A stretch of DNA of 32,701 nt from Flavobacteriales bacterium UBA6049 (GTDB lineage: Bacteria; Bacteroidota; Bacteroidia; Flavobacteriales_G; Salibacteraceae): positions 1 through 32,701 of the forward strand of contig DIYR01000249.1 in NCBI GenBank assembly GCA_002429085.1, written 5' to 3'. Numbering within the stretch: the first letter of the stretch is position 1; the number at the start of each line of letters is the position of its first letter. The position numbers were made by a program, and so were the translations under genes. This document shows, one piece after another, positions 1 through 8,048 of this stretch. Under the pieces are notes generated by a model, which made no database searches, had not been told where the DNA came from, and saw only the letters and a list, made by a program, of their open reading frames with translations.

Positions 1-274
1 CGTATGAGTTCGGGAAAGAACAAAAGAAAAGAGAGTCGTACGGCTTCTTTTCCTTACCAGAGGATTCGATTGCTTTGAGGTAGAAAGAAATCAAAGAATC
101 GGCTTGTTGCTGACTTGTTGAGTATAGGATGTCTCGATAAGAAGGATTTTTGACTTCTGCTATTTTGCTTGGATGATTTGTGCTGCTTTTATTCTCGGTT
201 CGATCAATACTTTCGTTACACGCAGATAAAATCAGTATGCTAAAGAGTGGTATCTGATAAACCAAGAATTTCAT
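1..274 (-). CDS. Putative lipoprotein, N-terminal part (cut by window start)
   Basis: Reading leftwards from the ATG at 274-272, the frame stays open to the edge of the window (about 91 codons). The N-terminus begins MKFLVYQIPLF and reaches a lipobox-like LILSAC, so the product is probably a lipoprotein anchored after Cys19. The rest is polar (Ser, Lys and Gln rich) and ends in the window with YDSLFFCSFPNSY. I do not recognise a named family. The 3' part lies outside the window, so length and function are unknown. Confidence 0.6.
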   Translation of the reverse strand, partial: MKFLVYQIPLFSILILSACNESIDRTENKSSTNHPSKIAEVKNPSYRDILYSTSQQQADSLISFYLKAIESSGKEKKPYDSLFFCSFPNSY

Positions 275-364
275 GACGAGCAGACTTTGTTTTGATGAAG
301 TTAAGAATCTATTGCTAAGATGAAATTCAAGAAATGTTAAAGAGTCTTGCTAAAATCGGATTGA

Positions 365-1162
365 TTAATCCTGATCTATAAAGAGAGCAATAGAAAAAGT
401 AAAAGCTCTGTTTCTTTGGATAATCTTATCATCGACTTCACTTCCTAAACCAGCAGAGGGTACATCGTATCTAGCTGTCATATTTCCTAAACCAAGAGAG
501 TAGCCAACGTTGAGTTGAACACGATGAATCCGATACCCTAAACCAAAGTTTAGTCCATAATCAAAGCCTCTGAAATAGTCTAACAGATCTTCGTCTTTTG
601 TCAGTTCATCATACAGTTCTTGATCAACTTCTTTGTAAACAGGTTTTATATCCAATTCATCAGATGGGTAAATATCTTCACTGTCGGTTTTTTGACCATT
701 TACAATAAAAGAAAAGTCGTGTTTGAAACTTCCTCCAATACCATAAGCCATATATGGGCCTGCTAAGAATTGGAAACCTTTTAACGTGTATACTAGATTT
801 AGGGGTACCTCTACATAGTTATATTTTACTCGAGCATAACCGCTATAACTGTCTAAGTTTACCCCAGATGGTCTCAATTGGTCTTCTAACTCCTTTTTCA
901 TGTCATAGGTAAACCCTTTACCACTGTATAAAAGACTGGGTTGAAGACTTAATTTTTCAGGAATAAGAGGGATTTCCACGAGAACTCCTGCGCGTAGCCC
1001 TAATTTATAGAGTGTTGGCGGCTCGTCACCGAAATCACTATCAATGTCGAAGTAATTTGTGGCAACATTACCACCGATAGTGAGTCCAACTTTTACTTGT
1101 GAGAGTACCGTGAAAGTGGATAAAAGAAATAAATGGATGAGTAAGGTAATTCGTAGTTTCAT
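365..1162 (-). CDS. Outer-membrane beta-barrel protein (PorT-like porin family)
   Basis: The protein is 265 aa from the ATG at 1162. An upstream alternative start adds ten residues but spoils the signal peptide, so I prefer MKLRITLLIHLFLLSTF...SQ as the N-terminus. After cleavage it begins KVGLTIGGNVAT, with alternating hydrophobic strands, Gly/Tyr-rich turns and a C-terminal strand ending FTFSIALFIDQ. This is the pattern of the Bacteroidota outer-membrane beta-barrel families related to PorT. The substrate or partner cannot be read from the sequence. It stands alone, with about 90 bp to the neighbouring lipoprotein on the left. Confidence 0.75.
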   Translation of the reverse strand: MKLRITLLIHLFLLSTFTVLSQVKVGLTIGGNVATNYFDIDSDFGDEPPTLYKLGLRAGVLVEIPLIPEKLSLQPSLLYSGKGFTYDMKKELEDQLRPSGVNLDSYSGYARVKYNYVEVPLNLVYTLKGFQFLAGPYMAYGIGGSFKHDFSFIVNGQKTDSEDIYPSDELDIKPVYKEVDQELYDELTKDEDLLDYFRGFDYGLNFGLGYRIHRVQLNVGYSLGLGNMTARYDVPSAGLGSEVDDKIIQRNRAFTFSIALFIDQD

Positions 1163-1232
1163 TAGTAGGTAAATTGAAATATATGATGACAATACTATTT
1201 AATGGCATCGGAAAACTGAGCTGTAATGATGT

Positions 1233-2357
1233 TTACTTTACGTTAACTTTTTTAAACACTACTGGTTCTTTACATGTAGTCCAAGAGACTAATTGATTTT
1301 GAAACAAATTAGTGTATTCATCATCCTTGACTATAGATAATAAGGATTTAAATTCGACTTCACGATTATCAAAATACTTATACGTGATACCAGGATAGTG
1401 TTTTGTCATAGAGCTAAACGAGGAGCTATCTCCGCTAGATCTAGTGCCTAAGTGAAATACCACTTCTACAATAGCTTGCTGTTGATTGATTTGTGAGGGA
1501 TTGAAATGAGAAGCTGCTTTAAGCATGTTGTTGAACTTTCTTTTCCTTCCTTTAATTCCTCCCAGCGTTTTCTTCAATAATTTACCAGTAGAAAAGAAAA
1601 AACGAGAGTCTAAATAAGCCGGGCTTTTAACACTCAAATTCTTGTTCCCGTAAAACATGTAGTTGCCATAGTGCTTCTCTAGCTTTCTTGCTTTTTTGTT
1701 TAGCTGCTTGTTATCGTTAGGATTTGACAAGGGTAAGTAAACACCTACTAACAGCTTACCATTTTTTGCTGGGATCATTCTTGGAGACCGTATAGTAAGT
1801 CCTTCGGAAGCTTTTAAATAAGCATCTAAAAGAGTGGTGTTAACCGTAAACAGGTTAAAGTGGTTAGAAGCACTTGTGAGCTTTAACTTTTTACCGTTCG
1901 AAGCTTTACCGTTTACGGTTTGTATTGCTTCTTCTAAACGCGTGCGTTGTAGTTTGAGCTCTTGGAAAATGGTGTTTCCATAGTACTCTCTACTTCGCTG
2001 GTAATTGAAAATCTTCCAGTAAAACTTATTGAAGGCTCTGAATATCAATCGTGACTCTCCATTGATTTTCTTTTTTGTAATGAGATTACTCCAAGCAGCT
2101 CTTAACTCTTGCTCATTGGTAGAAGGATAGAGTGGGCTACCAGACATGAGCGTATAATGTATTCCAACTTCTAATTCTTGATTGGGTTGTAATGCATCAC
2201 AAAGTCGTTGTAGCTCGCTTATAAGTTTAGCTCCATCAAAGTTTACAAGAACTTGTACAGAGTTAATGGCACCAGCTTGTACGCATTGAATGATGCCATT
2301 ATTAATAAAATCAATTGGGCCAAAATCGTCAGCAGTAAAAATAAAGTGTGGTTTCAT
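1233..2357 (-). CDS. YdjC/ChbG-family carbohydrate deacetylase
   Basis: The product is 374 aa and cytoplasmic, with no signal peptide. The N-terminus HFIFTADDFG (residues 4-13) is the metal-binding/catalytic Asp motif of the YdjC/ChbG/HpnK superfamily. VGIHYTLMSGSPL (about residues 64-76) matches the second conserved block, with a His ligand, and SNHFNLF (about 164-170) corresponds to the third His block. Family members remove acetyl groups from N-acetylated sugars such as chitobiose or hopanoid-linked glucosamine. The protein is longer than typical members (about 250-300 aa) because of a Lys-rich middle section. The sugar substrate cannot be predicted. Its upstream side abuts the palindromic element at 2361-2494. 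Confidence 0.8.
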   Translation of the reverse strand: MKPHFIFTADDFGPIDFINNGIIQCVQAGAINSVQVLVNFDGAKLISELQRLCDALQPNQELEVGIHYTLMSGSPLYPSTNEQELRAAWSNLITKKKINGESRLIFRAFNKFYWKIFNYQRSREYYGNTIFQELKLQRTRLEEAIQTVNGKASNGKKLKLTSASNHFNLFTVNTTLLDAYLKASEGLTIRSPRMIPAKNGKLLVGVYLPLSNPNDNKQLNKKARKLEKHYGNYMFYGNKNLSVKSPAYLDSRFFFSTGKLLKKTLGGIKGRKRKFNNMLKAASHFNPSQINQQQAIVEVVFHLGTRSSGDSSSFSSMTKHYPGITYKYFDNREVEFKSLLSIVKDDEYTNLFQNQLVSWTTCKEPVVFKKVNVK

Positions 2358-2360
2358 AGG

Positions 2361-2494
2361 TAATTACGTTCCCAGTTATGAACAGTTGCGTGCGTTGGCA
2401 CGAACTTTTGCAAGTACACGACAAACTGAGAATTCCGCAGGAATTTTCAGGATAAGCCTGTAAAAGCAATTGTTTATAGCCATTATTGTAGGTA
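2361..2494. repeat. Imperfect palindromic intergenic element, left border of an orphan cassette
   Basis: The element is about 134 bp with inverted ends. GTTATGAACAGTTGC at 2375-2389 pairs, with 3 mismatches in 15, against the reverse complement of 2466-2480 (GCTATAAACAATTGC). A smaller inverted repeat, GAATTCC-GCA-GGAATT, lies in the middle near 2429-2445. Its right end (2467-2494, read on the minus strand) is repeated in inverted orientation at 3066-3094. It begins 3 bp upstream of the YdjC start and ends 1 bp from the stop codon of the next gene, so it fills the whole gap. It resembles a foldable recombination site (attC-like in general form) or a non-autonomous mobile repeat. Confidence 0.6.
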
Positions 2495-2495
2495 G

Positions 2496-3053
2496 TTAAT
2501 CTATTTCTAACTCTTTTCTAATTACATAAATTAGTTGATTGTAAGATTTATTGAAAACTTCCTTATCAACTCGTTCACTAGTAACAAAAAGGTCATTCCA
2601 TTCTTTCTTCCAATTTGGTAAATCAGCTCTTTTAGCAATACTCATTTTCAATTTAGCATCATTTCCCCAACCAGTGTAGGTTTTAAAACAATTATGAATA
2701 AATGATTCATATTGATGTTTGACTAAGATGTTTTCTTTGAAAATATGAGAATAAATATGAAATTCTTTGTCTAATTTTCTTTTTTTTTCAATCAATTCTG
2801 GTGGTGTTAATTCTTTCCAGTTACCAACTCGATTGTAATAACAAAAAAGGTCATTTAATTCGGGAACAACCTTGTCATAAAAGTCAAGTCGTTTCTCAAT
2901 CACTTTTCTGCTTGTCCATTGTTTCTTTTCTAAGTCTTTTCCAATTTTTGCTAATTGGTAACCTACAATTCCAACTATTATAGGTGTTAGAATTGAAGCA
3001 ATAAGTTTAACAACTTCTAAACTATTCCATATTTTTTCAGGTTCTGTTTCCAT
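2496..3053 (-). CDS. Hypothetical single-span membrane protein (cassette gene)
   Basis: The product is 185 aa. One hydrophobic segment (about residues 14-32, VVKLIASILTPIIVGIVGY) is followed by a long charged, mostly helical cytoplasmic region rich in Lys, Glu and Trp, with the stretch SRKVIEKRLDFYDKVVPELN. I know this type only as a conserved hypothetical of accessory regions; no function can be assigned. The stop codon lies 1 bp from the left repeat element and the start codon 12 bp from the matching right repeat. Base use is more AT-rich than the neighbours. The tight repeat boundaries suggest it arrived as a unit. A defence or toxin role is possible but not shown. Confidence 0.7.
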   Translation of the reverse strand: METEPEKIWNSLEVVKLIASILTPIIVGIVGYQLAKIGKDLEKKQWTSRKVIEKRLDFYDKVVPELNDLFCYYNRVGNWKELTPPELIEKKRKLDKEFHIYSHIFKENILVKHQYESFIHNCFKTYTGWGNDAKLKMSIAKRADLPNWKKEWNDLFVTSERVDKEVFNKSYNQLIYVIRKELEID

Positions 3054-3065
3054 CTTATTTACAAT

Positions 3066-3094
3066 TACCTACAACATTGGTATAAACAGAATTG
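3066..3094. repeat. Right inverted repeat of the orphan cassette
   Basis: The sequence TACCTACAACATTGG-TATAAACAGAATTG on the plus strand matches, in inverted orientation, 2467-2494 (TACCTACAATAATGG-CTATAAACAATTG on the minus strand), allowing single-base gaps. Together they enclose the 185-aa gene almost exactly. Only this ~29-bp end, not the full ~134-bp palindrome, is evident on the right. Confidence 0.6.
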
Positions 3095-3231
3095 TTGATT
3101 GTGAAGTATGCAGCTTCTAAAATAATGAAAATGAATAGATTGTTAGTTGAGTCTGTTCTTGAATCAATTGGAATAGACGGCATAAATAGTACAGTAATGT
3201 GATGGTGATAAGAATAGCATCTCTCTTTGCT

Positions 3232-3789
3232 TTACAATACTTCGTTTTCTAAACTCTTCCATCGATCTTTCGAAATAGAGAAGATGTTCACGGGGATTCC
3301 TTCATAAGAAGGTAAGTGTTCTTCTAACTCCATTTGATTGTGTTTAGCTACTCGTTCACTGGCAATGTTCTCAGCATGAATCATCGAAATAAGTGACTCT
3401 GTAAAACCCAATTCAAAAGCTTGGTTTCTACAGTGCATAGCAGCCTCTTTTGCATAGCCTTTATTCCAAAATTCAGGTAAAATGGAATAGCCAACTTCTA
3501 ACCTTTCTCTGCCTTCTATTTGCTGCACTAGAAGTCCACACTGTCCAATTAATCTGTCAGAAGAAAGATCTATTAAAACGTTCATTCCACCCAAATCATT
3601 CTCGTAGCGATTAAACTGTTTCTTAAACCAATGAGTGCATAACTCATCTACCGATTTACTCGAATCTAATCCAAGAAAACGTGCAGTATCGGTAGACTCA
3701 AATAGAGGTTTCCAATCCTCAAAATCACGTTCTTCTAACAATCTAAAATTCAGTCGTTCAGTTTGATCTCCCGTTAATACGTATTTCAT
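3232..3789 (-). CDS. GNAT-family N-acetyltransferase (RimJ/RimL type)
   Basis: The protein is 185 aa and cytoplasmic. The N-terminus TERLNFRLLEERDFEDWKPLF is the usual opening of the RimJ/RimL-like Acetyltransf_3 group. The core VGYSILPEFWNKGYAKEAA (about residues 97-115) holds the acetyl-CoA pyrophosphate-binding loop (Gln/Asn-x-x-Gly-x-Ala type). SLISMIHAENIASERVAKHNQM is the conserved strand 5/helix 4 region. Such enzymes acetylate protein N-termini or small amines; the substrate is not predictable. A decayed copy of the middle of this gene lies at 7850-8020. Confidence 0.85.
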   Translation of the reverse strand: MKYVLTGDQTERLNFRLLEERDFEDWKPLFESTDTARFLGLDSSKSVDELCTHWFKKQFNRYENDLGGMNVLIDLSSDRLIGQCGLLVQQIEGRERLEVGYSILPEFWNKGYAKEAAMHCRNQAFELGFTESLISMIHAENIASERVAKHNQMELEEHLPSYEGIPVNIFSISKDRWKSLENEVL

Positions 3790-3866
3790 TAGGTTGGAAT
3801 CTATCTATTAGACTAAAATAAGTGGATTCTACTAAATCACCTTCCTAAAGAATGAGAGTTGTCGTT

Positions 3867-4727
3867 TTAAAGTTGAATATCATCTGCTATGCGATTAAAA
3901 TGTGTTTCAACACGGTTTATGCCATATCTCGGAGCTATGTTGTCTTGAGCCATCATGGTTAAGAAAAACTCGTATGGGCCGTAAAATGTAGAAGAAGTAA
4001 CTATCCTTAATAAAGAGATGATCAGTTTTCTAATCCAATCAGGGATATGAACAATATTGACAGGTTTGTGGAGTGCCTTTAATGCAAGTTCAGCAATTTC
4101 GTTTTGGGTTAGAATGTCTGGTCCGCCAATAATTAGTTCGGTTGGATTTGCTTCTAAATTGTCAATAATGGCTTGAGCAAGATCACTTCCATCAATTGGA
4201 TTTAGTTTGAATTCGCCATTCCCAAAAAGGTATACTTTGCCCTTCTTGGCCATCTCTAAAAAGTCAGATAAATCTGAGAAAAAGCCATTTGGTCGCACGA
4301 TGGTGTAATTTAAGTTGGAAGTAGCTAATTCATCAACAAATTGCTCTTTGGCTTCCATTATTTTTAGCTGACGCATACTGTTTCCATTAATTACAGAAAC
4401 GTATACAAATTGTGCAACATTTGCTGATTTGGCCTCATCTAATAAGTTTTTGTTGGCTTGATAGTCAACATCTTTGTAGGTTAATCCATCTTTTTGTCTC
4501 GTAATTCCAACAGTAGAAATAACGTGATCTGAGGACTTGAAAATACCTTTTAATGTTTCTGGTTTGGTTACTTCTGCTTCTATAATCTGATCTGGTTTTA
4601 ACCCTAAAGCAGATAATTTTTTGGGGTTTCTTGCAATAGCTTTGAAAGGAATGTTTTGAGCTTGAAGGGTTCGAATAAGGTGCTGTCCTAAATATCCTGT
4701 TGCCCCAGCAACGACTACTTGTTTCAT
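3867..4727 (-). CDS. NmrA-like / atypical SDR family NAD(P)-binding protein
   Basis: The protein is 286 aa. The N-terminal Rossmann motif VVVAGATGYLGQHL (residues 4-17, with Gly8, Gly11 and Gly14 of GxxGxxG) binds NAD(P). RNPKKL near 33-38 fits NADP preference. The region around residues 66-72 (DHVISTVG) and NYTIVRPNGFF (about 140-150) fit atypical, NmrA-like SDR proteins that lack a canonical YxxxK pair. Members act as redox-sensing regulators or reductases. It lies 107 bp downstream of the TolB/TPR/AraC regulator on the same strand and is a plausible target or co-transcribed partner of it. The substrate is unknown. Confidence 0.8.
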   Translation of the reverse strand: MKQVVVAGATGYLGQHLIRTLQAQNIPFKAIARNPKKLSALGLKPDQIIEAEVTKPETLKGIFKSSDHVISTVGITRQKDGLTYKDVDYQANKNLLDEAKSANVAQFVYVSVINGNSMRQLKIMEAKEQFVDELATSNLNYTIVRPNGFFSDLSDFLEMAKKGKVYLFGNGEFKLNPIDGSDLAQAIIDNLEANPTELIIGGPDILTQNEIAELALKALHKPVNIVHIPDWIRKLIISLLRIVTSSTFYGPYEFFLTMMAQDNIAPRYGINRVETHFNRIADDIQL

Positions 4728-4834
4728 GATTGTATGATTTGATCATTTACAACACAAAACTCTGGAACACTAAAAGGGGCATCGTCCTGATTTGCAAATC
4801 CGAACATATTTTAGAACGAGCAAAGTAGAATGGT

Positions 4835-6583
4835 TTATTGAGCTGCTTTAAGCCATTTTTTAGGAGTGGTTCCAGTAGATTTCTTGAAGTATTCGTTGAA
4901 AACAGACTTAGAGTTGAATCCACTTTCAAATGCTAAGCCTAATAAGGTAATGTGTTTGTTTTCTGGAGCTAACGCCAGTTTTTGAAACTCTTTTAAGCGG
5001 TATTGGTTGATGTAATCGTTAAAGCCTTTTCCTATTTTTTGATTAATTAACCAAGAAAGTTTATTGGGATGGATATTGAGCGATTCTGCTACTTCTCGTA
5101 AAGATAGTTGTGCATTTAAGTACACCTTGTCTTCGGCCATAGTAGTTTGTAGTAGTTGCGCAAAGTGTTGGATTTCTTGAGCGCTTAAAATCTCACCTTC
5201 TTTTTGAGAGGGATCTGAAACTGAATAAGTGGATTTACTCCCTTTAAAGTGATTTGCATATTCTACAAATTGCGGATTGGTTTGTAAACTAGCAAGTAAC
5301 GGATCATTTGCAAAACCAATGTATTGTCCAGATCTTGTTGAAATAGCTTCTCTGATATGGCTTAAAGCATCTTCATTTTTTTGCTGGTTAACTAAAATGG
5401 CTGCCCTTAAAGGGAAATAAAAAGAAGAATCAACCATATGATCTAGTGAAACAGCCTGCTTGTTGAATGACTGAAACAAAATTTCAAACCCTGTTTTTGC
5501 ATCTTTACTTAAAAGCGAAATGGTGCTTTGGTAATCATTTCGGTGGTTCAGTTGAAGCTCACACAAAGCTTTTAATTGTAAGGCCATTTGCCAATGAGAG
5601 TCAAGTAACAATACCTTCTCTAGTTGAATAATAGCTTCTGCAAAATGCTCTTGGTAATAGAAGAAAAGCGCATGGATAAAATGATGATTCAGTGCATTTG
5701 GATTAAGCTCTATGGCTTTATTGATGGCTTTTTCAGCTGATGTAAATTCGCCAACTGCAATGTATAGATCTGCTTGGGCTTCAAGGGCTTCGCTATAGTT
5801 GGGGTTGATAGATAGCGCTTTGGCTAAATGGGTATGGGCTTTTTCGAACTCCCAATTTCCTAATTGGTGATAAATACCCTTGGTATAGTGGTACTCAGCC
5901 AAATGTTCATGTTTGTCTCCTAATTGTTCTATAAAGTGATAGGCCATGTATAAGCTCTGAATCCTATCGTAGGTATGAAAAGCAGCTAAGTGAGTAAAAC
6001 ATTGGCTGAGACCAAGATAGGGCATGGGGTAGCTTGGGTCAGCTGTAATACTCTCTTTGTATGCTTGTTGCGCTTGTTCAATGCTTTTTTCTGTCCATTG
6101 TAGTTGATAATACCGTCCTTTTAAATACGAGTTGTAAGCGTGAGAAGTCTCTGTTCTAGTGGTAATTAATTGGTCATCAATATCTAAGTGCCCAAAATTT
6201 TCTCGTATTCTGTCGGCAATTAATAAGCTGACTTCATCTTGTAAGTCGAAAATATCGGTTAGTTCACGATCAAAGCGTTCTGACCAAATCTGAAAACCTG
6301 TATCTGTTCTAATAAGTTGTGTTGCAATGCGCACACGTGTCTTTGATTTTCTAACGCTGCCTTCTAATACTGTTGATACTCCCAATTCGTTACCAATATG
6401 ACGAACATCTAAATCTGAGTTACGATAGCTGAAAGAAGATGTGCGTGCAGTAACCTTTAAGCCTTTGATCTTACTTAATGCCGAAATGATTTCTTCTGAA
6501 ATACCATCAGCGAAATACTGATTTTCCTCATCATTACTGGTATTATGAAAAGGAAGTACCGCTATAGATTTTTGGTTAATCAA
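4835..6583 (-). CDS. TolB-like/TPR regulator with C-terminal AraC-type HTH
   Basis: The protein is 582 aa. Residues ~5-130 (SIAVLPFHNTS, YFADGISEEII, LEGSVRKS, WSERFDREL, DIFDLQDEVS) form the TolB-like/FlgO-type alpha-beta domain that usually precedes TPR arrays in adenylate-cyclase-like regulators. Residues ~145-430 are TPR-type helical repeats. Residues ~480-582 are an AraC HTH pair (LSLREVAESLNIHPNKLSWLI; LLGLAFESGFNSKSVFNEYFKKSTGTTPKKW). The start is a TTG: an in-frame stop lies five codons upstream and no ATG intervenes. There is no membrane segment, so it is a soluble DNA-binding regulator with a protein- or ligand-sensing front. It is divergent from the FIST gene (63 bp gap) and upstream of the NmrA-like gene. 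Confidence 0.85.
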   Translation of the reverse strand: MINQKSIAVLPFHNTSNDEENQYFADGISEEIISALSKIKGLKVTARTSSFSYRNSDLDVRHIGNELGVSTVLEGSVRKSKTRVRIATQLIRTDTGFQIWSERFDRELTDIFDLQDEVSLLIADRIRENFGHLDIDDQLITTRTETSHAYNSYLKGRYYQLQWTEKSIEQAQQAYKESITADPSYPMPYLGLSQCFTHLAAFHTYDRIQSLYMAYHFIEQLGDKHEHLAEYHYTKGIYHQLGNWEFEKAHTHLAKALSINPNYSEALEAQADLYIAVGEFTSAEKAINKAIELNPNALNHHFIHALFFYYQEHFAEAIIQLEKVLLLDSHWQMALQLKALCELQLNHRNDYQSTISLLSKDAKTGFEILFQSFNKQAVSLDHMVDSSFYFPLRAAILVNQQKNEDALSHIREAISTRSGQYIGFANDPLLASLQTNPQFVEYANHFKGSKSTYSVSDPSQKEGEILSAQEIQHFAQLLQTTMAEDKVYLNAQLSLREVAESLNIHPNKLSWLINQKIGKGFNDYINQYRLKEFQKLALAPENKHITLLGLAFESGFNSKSVFNEYFKKSTGTTPKKWLKAAQ

Positions 6584-6646
6584 CCGATAAAGATTTTAAG
6601 TTCGTATCAACTATCAATGTCTGATTCTTTCAAAGAAAACTAGCTT

Positions 6647-7777
6647 ATGAAAATTGATCAGTTTACCGTTTCAGTTGGTGAAATTAGCTATTCCAGTCAA
6701 TCTATCACAGATCTTAGCAAGGCATCTTTTGTACTAGTATTTGCCAGTAGAACAATGTTAGAGTCGTCTGCATGGATTGACACTATTCAAGATAGATACA
6801 AAAACGTGCCTGTAGTAAGTTGTTCTTCTTCAGGAATGATTTATCAATCTGCTTTGAAAGAAGATGAGGTAAGTGGAATTGCTGTTCAGTTAGAGAAAAC
6901 AATAGTTAGGATAGAATCTAAACAGCTAGCTGATTTTAGCGATAGTAAAGAAATGGGACATCAGTTGGGAACTGATCTAATGGAACCAGATTTGAAACAC
7001 GTATTGCTATTTAGTGATGGTTGGCTAGTAAATGGATCTGAGTTGATTGATGGCATTTATGGAGCTCTTTCAGAAGCAGTAACTGTTGGTGGCGGATTTG
7101 CTGGGGATGGCGCTAATTTTTCTAGAACATTGATAGGGTTAAACCAACAAATTGAACGTGGAATGGTAGTAGCTATAGGTATGTATGGTGAAAACCTTTC
7201 TGTTGGATTTGGAAAACATGGTGGGTGGAATGAGTTTGGCGAAGAAATGGAGGTTACTGAGGTAAATGGGAGAGAAATTGTTCAACTAGATAATCAAAGT
7301 GTATTGAGTCTGTATCGAGAATTTTTAGGAGAAGATGCAGATGGGTTACCAGGAAAGGCATTGATGTATCCGTTAGCTGTGAAGTTACCTGATTTCCCAA
7401 ATCCTTTGGTTAGAACTGTTATGAATATTGATGATTTGGAGGGAACTATAGCTACTGGGCAACCAGTTCCAAAAGGAGCAAAGATTCAGTTTATGAGGGC
7501 TAAGTTTGATAACATCATAAAAGGAGTAGAGCAGGCGGCTGAAGAGTCGCTTAAAAACCATATTTCAACACCCGAATTTGCACTTGTAGTAAGCTGCATT
7601 GGGAGAAAGTTATTGTTTGGGAAACAGATTGAAGAAGAAATAGCCATTGTAAAGCAAGCACTTGGAAATACACCGATAGTTAGTGGTTTTTACAGTAATG
7701 GTGAAATTTGCATGGATGAAAGAGGCCTAGCGGAGTTGCACCACCAGTATTTGACTGTAACTACTTTTAAAGAATAA
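6647..7777 (+). CDS. FIST-domain sensory protein (FIST_N + FIST_C)
   Basis: The protein is 376 aa, soluble, with no signal peptide. The N-terminal half carries the FIST_N pattern (SFVLVFASRTMLES, VPVVSCSSSGMI near residue 60, HVLLFSDGW, AVTVGGGFAGDG near 150). The C-terminal half is FIST_C (ALMYPLAVK, TIATGQPVPKGAKIQFMRA, FALVVSCIGRKLLFG, TPIVSGFYSNGEIC). FIST domains are proposed sensors of small ligands such as amino acids and are usually linked to signalling modules; here the protein stands alone. It is divergent from the TolB/TPR/AraC regulator across a 63-bp shared intergenic region, so joint control is plausible. Confidence 0.9.
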   Translation: MKIDQFTVSVGEISYSSQSITDLSKASFVLVFASRTMLESSAWIDTIQDRYKNVPVVSCSSSGMIYQSALKEDEVSGIAVQLEKTIVRIESKQLADFSDSKEMGHQLGTDLMEPDLKHVLLFSDGWLVNGSELIDGIYGALSEAVTVGGGFAGDGANFSRTLIGLNQQIERGMVVAIGMYGENLSVGFGKHGGWNEFGEEMEVTEVNGREIVQLDNQSVLSLYREFLGEDADGLPGKALMYPLAVKLPDFPNPLVRTVMNIDDLEGTIATGQPVPKGAKIQFMRAKFDNIIKGVEQAAEESLKNHISTPEFALVVSCIGRKLLFGKQIEEEIAIVKQALGNTPIVSGFYSNGEICMDERGLAELHHQYLTVTTFKE

Positions 7778-7849
7778 GTACTAAAATGAGAATAGCTTGT
7801 TAAGCTGTACTTTTTCGGTCATTTACTTGTTATAATTAACAGCTCATAC

Positions 7850-8020
7850 CGTCCAATTAATCTCCCAAAATGGAGATCGACCGAGACGTTCATCCCACTT
7901 ATATTATTTTCGCAGTGATTAAACTGTTTGTTGAATCAATGAGTGCATAATTCATCTAGCGATTTACTCGAATCCAAGAAAACGTAAGGTGTTGGCAAGT
8001 TAAAGAAGAGGTTTTCAATT
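7850..8020 (-). pseudogene. Decayed fragment of a GNAT acetyltransferase gene
   Basis: This 170-bp stretch aligns by eye with 3543-3720, the middle to N-terminal coding part of the intact GNAT gene. Shared stretches include GTCCAATTAATCT, ACGTTCATCC, GATTAAACTGTTT, AATGAGTGCATAA, CATCTA-CGATTTACTCGAATC and CCAAGAAAACGT. It carries substitutions, small indels (for example five bases missing after GAATC) and no usable start or stop. It is a remnant of a duplicated or deleted paralogue on the same strand. No gene is present elsewhere in 7778-8048. Confidence 0.75.
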
Positions 8021-8048
8021 AATAAAATAGAAAAGATAACTCATCTAA

